Positions 10,438 to 19,762 of a stretch of 64,000 nucleotides of DNA are shown here, in pieces. A program made the position numbers and the translations under genes. Source of the DNA: Arenicola marina (taxonomy: Eukaryota; Annelida; Polychaeta; Arenicolidae); assembly GCA_964019135.1 (NCBI GenBank), contig OZ025258.1, forward strand, positions 15,159,771 through 15,223,770, in the 5' to 3' direction. Every line of letters begins with the position of its first letter. The stretch's first letter is position 1. The notes beneath the pieces are model-generated. The model did not search any database. It was not told where the DNA came from and saw nothing but the letters and a program-made list of their open reading frames with translations.

Positions 10438-11126
10438 ATTTGAGCACCTGCTAACTTAGAGGTTTAAGCATTACACACACAGTGCCAACGGCCGCCGGCA
10501 AGGGGGCGTGGCGCTCTAGACTCTACTGTTGTCAGATATTATTTGGGGCTAGGGCGCCCCCTGTTGGTGGGACCGGTTAACAACATGTGTACACACGTTT
10601 ATGGCGTTTCACAACAGTCACAAATATTCGCTTTTGCGGAGGGAAAATTCAAGAAGTTGGATTGTTTTGGTCATTGGCAGATAATTTGTGCTGGATATGG
10701 TAGGTGTTTATAGTTTGTAAACCCTAATTATGAACCCTATATTTAAGTCCCTTTAACTTAGGTTTGTGTTCTAATACGCAAAGGCGACATTCAAAAATAG
10801 CAAAAAAGTTCGATTTGCCACTTTAATTATTTAAGTCACCCATCCATGCGGCCATGTTCCATTCCACTTTAAGCATCTCAAAAACCGATCGTGCCCTGAG
10901 AGGCGTGTTTCACAGCTGACCTAAATCCGGCTACGGTATGAAGACACTTAACTGACTTCGGGTAACCAGCGATCAAGATATCACTGGAGTCCATTGTGAA
11001 TGTATTGACCCGATCCACGATATCTGAGCGGATAAAGGGAGTCTGCAGAATCAAACCGTCATGGTGCATAAACTGACCGGGAATCTCATACAATTTCTTT
11101 TTCAACGTGGGCTCACCCTCCGCCAT

Positions 11127-11560
11127 CGTTGGTTACTGCAGTTACGTCCTCGAAATCTCTCCGCCTCTGACGCCCACGGCGGTGTTTACCGTTGACCTAC
11201 TTATGGGCTAGCCCCCGTGGCGGATTTCACGAATAGTCTAGACGACTACGGGGCTTAGTCGACTAAAGTTACCATGTAAATGATGGGCGATTTTAGCCGA
11301 CTAAGCCCCGTAGCCGGCTCAGGAGACCAATACTCGGTCGGGGTGGGTTTATCGCGCATACCGGCGACATTTACCTGGTAAAAAGTAGGTGATAGCACGC
11401 CTTCGGACAATGGACTCTGCATTCAGGCCACATTATATAGGTCGCCGCGTGTCACCGTCTTCATATTTTATATATTTATATTTATATCCCTGACAAAAGA
11501 AACGTTGAAGCCGGGCACCTGAAACAACTCCATACGAATCGGTCCATACGAAACGGTCTA
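11127..11560 (-). promoter_or_regulatory. 5' flank of psi-A with foldback insert
   Basis: Homologous to the 5' flanks of genes B and C, with the landmarks CTGCAGTTACGTCCTCGAAA, GCGCATACC, CACGCCTTCGGACAATGG and ATTTTATATATTTATATTT. Embedded is an inverted repeat: 22-bp arms at 11246-11267 and 11292-11313 (CTACGGGGCTTAGTCG.. and its complement, one mismatch). The foldback is present in unit 3 (46511-46582) but absent from unit 2, where the ancestral continuous sequence remains. Confidence 0.6.
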
Positions 11561-12052
11561 TTGGGGTGCAGCTCTACAGTAGGTGTAGACCTGGTCTCTT
11601 TCCAGTAGAGGAGCGCAGTATAGGCCCTATATATATATGTAATATATATAGGGGAAGTCGTGTTCCCAAATCACGAAGAATAAATGTCTTTATTCCCAGG
11701 TCACGATGAAGTAATTGGTAACTCCCCGCATACAATGGAAGGGGCGGATGCATGATATAAATTGCCGATTTCCCAATTCTCCGTTTCTTAGCATTAAAAT
11801 TCTCAATTCGTGGTGGACAATTCCCTGTCGCCCCACGAGATATTCCCATACCCTCTTTTGTGAAGCATTCGAAGGGCGCATTATGATATGGTTTCCAGCA
11901 GGCGACTTCCGGACTATACGGAGCACGGAGTTGGTGTGACGAAGCATTTGGGATACTCTAATATTTCCTTCCAAGGCAACCTCGATTACCCCGCGAATGG
12001 GAACGGAATCTTAATTTTATAAATTGAGACTCCAATGGGTCTACTTCGCAAT
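11561..12052. repeat. Dispersed repeats between psi-A and gene B
   Basis: 11570-11660 carries CTCTACAGTAGGTGTAGA and CAGTAGAGGAGC, also present at 15690-15760. 11660-11800 carries a CCCAGGTCACGATGAA-type repeat that recurs in the gene C intron (17005-17130) and at 46940-47090. No coding frame with family resemblance was found. Confidence 0.5.
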
Positions 12053-12255
12053 CCAGTTGGTTCACTTTAAACATATTAACCTCTGTAGGTCATACGGCGA
12101 CAATGGGAAGGGTCAAGGTAGAGGGGAGCCACGTCTCCGGGAGTAACCCCCAACTCTTTGCGAAGGAAACTGCAGAGGAGGGGTTCGAATCATACCGTTT
12201 GGGTTGGTCTAGCAGAGCGCACTCGACAATAGTGGAAGGCACTACCTACTAGGCC
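12053..12255 (-). mobile_element. SINE with GCAAAGAG core (minus)
   Basis: On the minus strand: A-box region GGCCTAGTAGGTAGTGCC, B box GATTCGAACCCC, core CGCAAAGAGTTGGGGGTTAC, tail CGTATGACCTACAGAGG. It is the best-preserved pol III promoter of the family in this window. Copies: 29661-29863, and partly 61498-61680. Confidence 0.8.
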
Positions 12256-13579
12256 GAGGGGCGACACCCGCTCACGCAGTGACCATAACACATATTCTTA
12301 AAGAGACTTTCAGATACAACAACTCTCCTTTTATAAATCTTTGAAAACTTTTATTTTTACAGAAGTGCAGGAAACATGCTATGTTAGAATGTAAAATTAA
12401 TCATTTAATTTATTCATAAGCAGACCTATCTGTAGGTCGCATCATCGCTGCCTTGGGCAGATAATAGAAATTGACGGGGGCCGCTGCAGCTTAATATTGA
12501 GCAATTGTCCAACGCCCCGCTGACGTTTTTGTTATATTAACGGATATGCAAATGTGTGCAATAAGCAAACTACATACAGTATATGCATTGACCCCGAAAA
12601 ATTCAAAACGTTACCTTATAAGGTTTCCGATAGTTATACCTGTACGATAATAGGCATCATAAGAAAATGTCATGACGTTCACATATTCTCTCATATATTG
12701 ACTCTCCAAATTCACAATTCCAAAGCCTAATTGGTTCCGCCTCAAGTGCCAAAGCGTTTCTCAATAAAAAAATAAATAAATACGAAACTCACGAAATCCA
12801 CAACGCTACCTTACACGGCGTGGTAGATGTTTTCTGAACACCGCCGTAAAGCAAAGAGAGTCCACAGGTTCCACAAAGGAAAAGCAAGGCTGGAGACTTT
12901 TATTCTGGACTCACACCCTGCTAAAACAGAATTAAACTAAGTAATGGTTTCGTACGGTATGCATACACGCTAGTACGCTAGTAACTTCAAGTGACATATA
13001 TATATATAAACGTGAATAGCTGCAAGCATATTACATTATTATAAGTCCCTATCCAGATTTTGTGGATCCGCCCCTGAAACAGGTCACAATTGACTAAGGT
13101 TATGAGGTGCATTCAGCAGGGTAACTGCTAAGGTACCATGCTCTCTGCTATATGGGAGGTCGTTATATATGGGAAACAGCATCTCGTTGGCGGTAAGTAG
13201 TGGTGATCGCACTGATAATAACGTTCCACGGCATGACCTCAACATGAAGACAGGTCAACCTTGAGTGCGGTAACACCGTCATAACGTATGCATGTATAAG
13301 ATGCTGTCCGGCAAAATAGTGTTCATCACAAGATATAAATAGCACCAAGTAGAATAATTACGGGAATCGAATTATAGAGTTAATACCCATATAATTATAT
13401 AATAAGTAATACAATAATTACTCCCACGTTCACATAAAGTCTGCCTCATTAGCTCATTACATCAAATATATATCTAGTGATAAAAGCAACACACCACACA
13501 CCATATAAGCGGATATGACGAGGTATAAAACTCGGTGACAAAAACAGATTTACTATTTCGCGGAAACATGAATTTACTT
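12256..13579. other. 3' flank of gene B, unit 1
   Basis: No second gene seen. 12300-12700 is homologous in inverse orientation to the distal flank of gene C (about 21280-21720). 13080-13340 is homologous to the flank just downstream of genes C and psi-A. An isolated right terminus TTGTGGATCCGCCCCTG lies near 13060-13076. Immediately after the stop codon of B, the sequence is a degenerate version of the downstream ORF found after gene C. Confidence 0.55.
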
Positions 13580-15286
13580 TCAATATGAGCTCACTATCCG
13601 ATTGTTCATCTTGTACTGAAACGTTAAGCCGATAGGTTGCAGCTCAGCTTCACAACGGTCGTCAACAAACTGACTCTGTTCTGTGGAGAAATAGTTCTGC
13701 CAGTCACCGACGGAACCTTTCCGCAGGAAGTGAGCTACTTTAGTGTCGAACGCTCGTGTATTATCAAAATTAGTCATTGGATTTATTTTCATGTTGTCGA
13801 AGGATGTTTTGTGTTGTATAACCGAGATGACATCATCAGACAATGGCGTTCCATACAGAGTCGCCACCTGGCGAATGACAGCGGCGCTATTCGTGATAGC
13901 GTCTTCGTATTTCACCACGAGGACATTCGAGTTATCCTTCAGCTCCCACCATGTTTTATACCAGTCGAGCGGATCCCCATATAACAAACCTTTCGCTTTA
14001 AAGATATCGAAAAACTCGTCCCACGTTCCGCGGAAAGGACCCAACAGTTTGTTCATTTTGTAGAAATAGTAATAAGACACGAGAACATCTTTTGGGTTCC
14101 GCATGGTGACAATGACCTTGACCTTGCTGGCCAGTATCTGTCGTCTGAAGTAATCGGCGGGAAGATGTGACTTGAGCACTCGTGGTGGTGATATGCTGGC
14201 AAGAAGATCCAACACAGGAGCTCCGGCCGGGGGGTAGAAATGTTCTACCTGGTGTGCTCGTTGATACAGGGGAGTTGCTCTGGAATACGTGTCTCCTCCG
14301 TGCATTACCAAATCCGCCGTTTCTAGCATCCACGTAGTTCCTTAGAAGATACAAAAAACGTAAAGTCATTTTAGTTGTATGCGACATTGGTTGACTTCGG
14401 GTGACAAAGTCTGATTTTTACCAAACGTGACTTGTTCTTTTCCGATAACATCAAAACAACAACACGTATTACATGTCTGTAGGTTGTTTTTTCAATGAGA
14501 GGCTCAATACTGTCAAAATGTTACTGTCAATGTATTATTGTTTTCAAATAAAAAACATCAAGACGGTCAAACGGCCTAATTTGTTCGCTAAGAGTGCTTT
14601 GCTATTTGCTAATGCGAGAGCGTATCTATCTCATCAGCAAATAGCAAATGTTAAAAAGTGGTGCATTTGATGCCAAACTGTGAATATGTCTTCGATCAGA
14701 TTAATTTCCAATTTTCGCTTATGAAGGATAATTGTGATGGTTAAATTTGATGTGGGGCAAAGGAACTATAGAGTAAGCAGAACGCCCTCTGGCGGGGACA
14801 TCGGGGTTCTCCTTGGTTGAGTTCGGGTACTAGTCAGAATCCGCGGAGTGCATAACCGAACGAGGAGGTTATGGCCCGATAACGCGGTAACGTGGTATGT
14901 TTTACTCCCGGAATTTTTTTCAAGAATGTACTGTTACATGGGCATTCTCTTTACCAAAACGCCATGAAGCAATTAGACAACACTCGCAATAAACCTGCTT
15001 CATTATTACAGTCGCCCATCCCTGTGGATATGTTCCATTCCACTTAATAACATGATTATTAGAACATCCATGAGTAGAATGCACGTTTTCAAGCAATTTG
15101 TAAGCACTGACCTGCCTTCGGGTAACCGGCGACCAAGATATCACTGGAGTCCATTGTGAATGTCTTGACCTGATCCACGATATCTGGGCGGTTTAAGGGA
15201 GTCTGCAAAATCAAACCGTCATGGTGCGTAAACTGACCAGGAACCTCGTACAATTTCTTCTTCAACGTGGGCTCACCCTCCGCCAT
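13580..15286 (-). CDS. Gene B1: cytosolic sulfotransferase, two exons, intact
   Basis: Predicted to transfer sulfate from PAPS to a hydroxyl or amine acceptor in the cytosol. Exon 1 is 15112-15286 (175 nt) and exon 2 is 13580-14340, joined across a GT..AG intron of 771 nt that splits a Gly codon; total 311 aa, usual for SULTs (about 290-310). The PAPS loop YPKAGTTW is at residues 55-62, catalytic Lys115 and His117 lie in VLKSHLP, the 3'-phosphate site is Arg139 to Ser147 (RNPKDVLVS), and RKGSVGDW starts at 265. The SULT dimer motif KxxxTVxxxE is degenerate (QNYFSTEQSQ). The start has a good context (ACGATGG). Compared with gene C the stop is shifted, adding a tail MNNRIVSSY. Substrate unknown. 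Confidence 0.9.
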
Positions 15287-15530
15287 CGTTGGTCACTGCA
15301 GTTACGTCCTCGAAATCTCTCCGCCTCTGACGCCCACGGCGGTGTTTACGGTTGACATATAGTTGGCATCGGGAGACCTATGCTCGGTCGGGGTTCGTTT
15401 ATCGCGCATACCTGCGACCTTCACCTGGTTAAAAGTAGGTGATAGCACGCCTTCGGACAATGGAGCCTGCATTCAGTCCACATTATATGGGGGGCCGCGT
15501 GTCACTCTCTTCATATTTTATATATTTATA
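15287..15530 (-). promoter_or_regulatory. 5' region of gene B1
   Basis: Reading on minus there is a TATATAAAATATG box at about 15513-15525, then ACACGCGG and the uORF, then the ATG at 15286. The whole stretch is an inverted counterpart of the gene C leader (16228-16570). The transcription start is not known. Confidence 0.5.
15302..15472 (-). other. Upstream ORF before gene B1 (56 codons)
   Basis: It starts ATGCAGGCTCC and ends ACG-TAA. It is in the same frame as the sulfotransferase and is separated from its ATG only by TAA-CTG-CAG-TAA-CCA-ACG. The equivalent frame is open upstream of B2 (32934-33104) and C2 (33995-34165). If the TATA box at 15513-15525 is used, this frame lies in the 5' leader. 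Confidence 0.4.
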
Positions 15531-16200
15531 TTTATATCCCTGACAAAAGAAACGTTGAAGCCGGGCACCTGAAACAACTCCATACGAATGCATGGTAAAC
15601 GCATGCGGTAATCGGTGTACTAACCCGAAACACGCAGCGTCTATTTTTGACGATAGATGTGGCTTGGGATATCTGGAACGGTCTATTGGGGTGCTGCTCT
15701 ACAGTAGGTGTAGAGCTGGCCTCTTTCCAGTAGAGGAGCCCAGTATAAGCCCTATATATATATAAAGGAGAACAACCGAGAAACACAGCCGAGAGACCCA
15801 GCCGAGAGACTATACTAGACCCGCAACAACGGATGTAATCACGTTAAATAAAGAAACCGAAAAGTGGAAATACCTTGTCCAAGTTAGTTACTTTCCAGTG
15901 TGAACGCGCGGCAGGAACGCAACAATATCTACAAATGTTTTACATATATATTTAAATAATTTAGAAATATGCATAAATTCTTTCAGATATCTATAAATTA
16001 TTTGCAGATATCTATAAATGATTTGCAGCTACAGTATAAATGATTTGCAGATATCTATAAATTATATGCAGATATATTTCAAGAGGCCGATTCAGAGAGA
16101 TCTACACAAGTTTTACATATATATATAAAATAATTCTTCACGTGGACCACTAATACGGCAGACTATTCATACGGCGTTCGGCTTCCCGATAATCATGTGA
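15531..16200. other. Centre of the divergent B/C intergenic region, unit 1
   Basis: No gene seen. It contains the CTCTACAGTAGGTGTAGAGC repeat (near 15695), a short AACCGAGAAACACAGCCGAG tandem (15770-15810), and a 21-bp minisatellite, then a GGCGTTCGGCTTCCCGATAA segment leading into the gene C promoter. The head-to-head start codons are 1,284 bp apart. Confidence 0.55.
15958..16080. repeat. 21-bp minisatellite, unit 1
   Basis: Units contain ATCTATAAATGATTTGCAG, about four to five imperfect copies. Unit 2 (33590-33752) carries two additional 21-bp units at the same place. A much longer array of the same motif, inverted, lies at 48190-48560. Confidence 0.85.
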
Positions 16201-16570
16201 CCATGTGCCGTACGAATAGCCACTACGTATAAAATATGAAGACGGTGACACGCGGCGACCTATATAATGTGGCCTGAATGCAGGCTCCATTGTCCGAAGG
16301 CGTGCTATCACCTACTTTTTACCAGGTGAAGGTCGCAGGTATGCGCGATAAACCCTCCCCGACCGAGTATAGGTCTCCCGAGGCCATGGAAGTCGACCAT
16401 AGTCCATAAGTAGCCCCAGTTCTGTGGCTGTAGGATGGGCGAAAATCTGACAGGGCCTGTAGACGGGCCCTGTCAGACCTGGGGCAAGCCCATAAGTAGG
16501 TCAACGGTAAAACACCGCTGTGGGCGTCAGAGGCAAAGCGATTTCAAGGACGTAACTGCAGTAACCAACG
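16200..16570 (+). promoter_or_regulatory. 5' region of gene C1 with foldback insert
   Basis: TATAAAA at 16228-16234 precedes GACGGTGACACGCGGCG, the inverted counterpart of the B promoter. A uORF starts at 16278; because of an insert here it stops at 16407-16409. The insert includes a perfect 12-bp stem (TCTGACAGGGCC at 16446-16457, complement at 16466-16477). Unit 2 lacks this insert and keeps the longer uORF. Confidence 0.5.
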
Positions 16571-19243
16571 ATGGCGGAGGGTGAGCCCACGTTGAAAAAG
16601 AAATTGTATGAGATTCCTGGTCAGTTTATTCACCATGACGGTTTGATTCTGCAGACTCCCTTCATCCGCTCAGATATTGTGGATCGGGTCAAGACATTCA
16701 CAATGGACTCCACTGATATCTTGATCGCCGGTTACCCGAAGTCAGGTCAGTGCTTTCATACCGTAGCGGGGTTTAGGTCAACCCTAAAACGTGCCTCTCT
16801 GGGCACGATCGGTGTATGAGATGCGTGCCCTAGGCTATATATGCTGCTCATAGATGCACTCATAATCAAGTAATTTAAGTGGAATGGAATATGACCGCAG
16901 GGATGGGCGACTGAAATAATTAAAGTTGTATATCGAACTTTTTTGCTATAATTTTTGAATGTCGATTTTGCGTGTGTTCCCCACGAAAAAATGAATTTCT
17001 TTATTCCCAGGTCACGATGAATTAAATGGAGATATCCCCGCATACAATAGAAGGGGGGGGGGGGGGTACATGGTATAAATGAGCGATTTCCCAATTCACG
17101 GTTATTTAGTATTAAACTTCTCAGATCACGATTAATGAAAAGCCTTGATCACGACGGCCATCTAATATCTCATTCCCAGTTCACGAAGAATTATTTTCCT
17201 CATTCTCAGTTCACGAAGAATTAATTTCCTCATTCCCAGTGCACGGTGTAATAAAAATACCAATTGCACCCCCCCCCCCGCCCCCCCCCCCCAAAAAAAA
17301 AACAAACGCTAAGGTATGAATGTTACTTTCGATTATAATTTTAGTCATACAAAAGACAACTTGAATAACTGATCATGTTATATGAGATAAATCAGCTAGA
17401 TTTTTCACTTATTTCGTCTCTGATTAAATTTAAGTTAAGGCTTGTATTATGCTACACTTCAGAAAGCGTATATATATAAACATATTTCCCAGTCATGCTT
17501 TTATATATAAACATATTTCCCAGTCATGCTTTTTTTCAGATGGCGTATATTTTGGAAGTCATGTATTGCGTCACGTGCATTTGGGGTTTCCGGTTGTCAT
17601 ACAATCGTTTGTTCTACCGACAGAGACGGTTTCCTCCTCACGGTACCCAACCCCGCCAAACTTTGGCTAATTTTTGATTAATTTAGGGTCATAGGCCTAC
17701 GTTTGTCGAGCTATATGGTTCGTCGATCCAGATCAAAGTCGTACTGAGCTGCCTTAAACTATGACCCAATCTTACGGGGAATATAAGGGTGGGTTTGATT
17801 AACATGAAACCCACGGAAACGGAAAGCATTTTTGAAACCGGTTTCAAGAGTTTGCCTGGCTTCAGGCGAACGCCTCGATTCATATGTTTCCGGCTTCAAA
17901 TTGGTGCGGGACACATTTATGATGTAACAACAACATGCCCGAAATATCCATGCCATTAAACCCGACAATTGCAAGGGAGGATTCAGGTTATGGGGGGGAG
18001 GGGGGGGGGAGCGGGTAACATGTAATAACTTCTCCGCCTTAAGCGTCTGATTGATTATATATCCCTGATAGCATGTAAACGTTAGTGTAACGTTGTATTA
18101 TGGTTAGATTGGTTATAGTACTCACAATAGTTATGACCTCTCCAAAATTGTTTCTCCATTATTTTTATTCTTTCATTTCAATATGTTGTTAACTGTTTCC
18201 TCCGAGTCCGGTTTGTTCTTAAATTGTATTCTAACGTTAAACGAAAGATCCCGATGTAACATTAACAAGCAAACAGATGTAATGTTGTCATAACGCTCTC
18301 GATGCAAACGTTACGATGCGAACTGTTATTTAATGTTGTCATAACGCTCCAGATGCAAACGTTAATGTTCGAACTTATTTGAATGCAAAATGATAATGTT
18401 GTGGTAAAAAGAATAAAAAAATGTCACCGGAGCAATGTCGCATACACATTATGTAGCTTAACTATGTAAAATTACTTGATCTTATTGTATATTCTAATTT
18501 TAGGAACTTCGTGGATGCAAGAAACGGCTGATTTGGTAATGCACGGAGGAGACACAGCGTATACCAGGGCAAGTCCCCTGTATCAACGAACACACTTTGT
18601 GGAAAACTTCTACCCTCCGGCCGGAGCTCCTGTGTTGGATCTTCTTGCCAGCGTATCACCACCACGAGTCCTCAAGTCCCATCTTCCCGCCGATTACTTC
18701 AGACGACAGGTACTGGCAAGCAAGGTCAAGGTCATTGTCACCATGCGGAACCCAAAAGATGTTCTCGTGTCTTATTACTATTTCTACAAAATGAACAAAC
18801 TGTTGGGTCCTTTCCGCGGAACGTGGGACGAGTTTTTCGATATCTTTAAAGCGAAAGGTTTGTTATATGGGGATCCGCTCGACTGGTATAAAACATGGTG
18901 GGAGTTGAAGGATAACTCGAATGTCCTCGTGGTGAAATACGAAGACGCTATCACGAATAGCGCCGCTGTCATTCGCCAGGTGGCGACTCTGTATGGAACG
19001 CCGTTGTCTGATGATGTCATCTCGGTTATACAACACGAAACATGCTTTGACAGCATGAAAGCAAACCCCATGACTAATTTTGTTGGTTTACCAGTGTTCG
19101 ACACAACAGTATCTCACTTCATGCGGAAGGGTTCCATCGGTGACTGGCAGAACTATTTCTCCACAGAACAGAGTCAGTTTGTTGACGACCGTTGTGAAGC
19201 TGAGTTGCAACCTACCGGCCTAACGTTTCAGTACAAGATTTGA
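16571..19243 (+). CDS. Gene C1: cytosolic sulfotransferase, two exons, intact
   Basis: PAPS-dependent sulfotransferase. Exon 1 is 16571-16745, donor CAG/GTCAGT; exon 2 is 18504-19243, acceptor AATTTTAG/GAAC; the intron is 1,758 nt and splits a Gly codon. The product is 304 aa. YPKSGTSW is at residues 55-62, Lys116 and His118 lie in VLKSHLP, Arg140 and Ser148 in RNPKDVLVS, and RKGSIGDW begins at 266. The KxxxTVxxxE dimer motif is replaced by QNYFSTEQSQ, so dimerisation by the usual route is doubtful. ATG context is AACGATGG. An AATAAA lies at 19492-19497. It is divergent from gene B1. The exon 2 translation is identical to that of C2. Substrate not inferable. Confidence 0.92.
17005..17303. repeat. 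Repeats in the C1 intron
   Basis: A CCCAGGTCACGATGAA-type dispersed repeat is followed by a roughly 30-bp tandem (CAGTTCACGAAGAATTA, about three copies, 17170-17245). Then comes a poly-C/poly-A tract at 17268-17303. The counterpart in unit 2 is 34615-34912. Confidence 0.7.
17471..17535. repeat. About 30-bp direct duplication in the C1 intron
   Basis: TATAAACATATTTCCCAGTC occurs twice in a row here and once in unit 2 (35085-35112). It is a clean unit-specific marker. Confidence 0.85.
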
Positions 19244-19286
19244 GAAGGTCACATAGTTTTGATGTCGACCTAAGCGTAAAAATAGT

Positions 19287-19496
19287 ATGGAGGGCTACCG
19301 TATAGTGGCTACGGAAGACGAAGGCCTTTATGATCAGGCTGAAAGTAAATTCGTATTGAAATGGAATGAATATTTTCGAGAAGAAGTAGATTTTCGTGTC
19401 TGGCAGCGCGAGAGTTTGATACCTTGTGGTATGTCAGCCTATATGTGGTGTGTTAATTTTACCATTAGATATATTAGCGATGTAAAGAGCCAATAA
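19287..19496 (+). other. Downstream ORF after gene C1 (69 codons)
   Basis: It begins MEGYRIVATEDEG 43 nt after the sulfotransferase stop and ends at the polyadenylation signal. The frame is preserved after C2, after psi-C (59126-59329) and, with compensating indels, after psi-A. It has degenerated after the B genes. The composition is plausible for a protein (acidic, Trp-containing) but no family is recognised. Most likely 3' UTR. Confidence 0.35.
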
Positions 19497-19497
19497 A
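19492..19497 (+). terminator. Polyadenylation signal of gene C1
   Basis: AATAAA 249 nt after the stop codon, in the context GAGCCAATAAACCAAG. The same signal is at 37036-37041 and 59336-59341, and in inverse orientation after psi-A at 7612-7617. Confidence 0.7.
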
Positions 19498-19762
19498 CCA
19501 AGATTATGTGGGCGTGCGATTATTGGTATTCCACTTATGTTAATATGGTTAGTAACTGTGCAACTTAATTCCCGTGATTAATCTACTCTGTGCTATTTAT
19601 ATCTTGCTATGAACACTATTTTGCTGGCCAGCATCCTATACATGCATACGTTATGACGGTGTTATCGCACGCACTCGGTTGGGTCTCGGGTCCAGCCTGT
19701 AGCCTGGTTCCCAAACTGTGTAACCCTGAATTCTCTGTGACAGAGGGCGCTGCTGTTGTTAA

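Larger units (their letters stand above)
7612..11126 (-). pseudogene. psi-A, cytosolic sulfotransferase pseudogene, unit 1
   Basis: Two-exon SULT gene on minus. Exon 1 is about 10953-11126 and starts MAEGEPTLKKKLYE; exon 2 is 7850-8534 after a TTAAG acceptor. PAPS-site and catalytic motifs (GYPKS, RVLKSHLP, TMRNPKDVLLS, GDWQNYF) are still readable, but the gene is broken three ways. The exon 1 donor lost a G (TCAG/GTCAG became TCAGTTAAG), an 8-nt deletion follows HGGDT near 8486, and a net 47-nt deletion after GTWDE near 8205 removes the FFDIFKAKGLLYGDPLDW segment. The remaining frames are mutually out of phase. An AATAAA signal (minus) sits at 7612-7617. The same lesions occur in units 2 and 3. 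A truncated peptide from a fragment is possible; an active enzyme is not expected. Confidence 0.9.

Noticed and set aside
13637..13984. Open frames of 100-125 codons antisense to SULT exon 2 (also at 7883-8260, 18784-19104, 31269-31616, 63101-63448)
   Set aside because: They are shadows of the strongly constrained sense frame; none has its own motif or start context, and they vary as the sense codons vary.
19360..19440. Downstream ORF as an additional in-frame coding exon of the sulfotransferase
   Set aside because: The sulfotransferase stop precedes it, there is no acceptor-donor arrangement, and the B paralogues lack it while keeping a complete enzyme.
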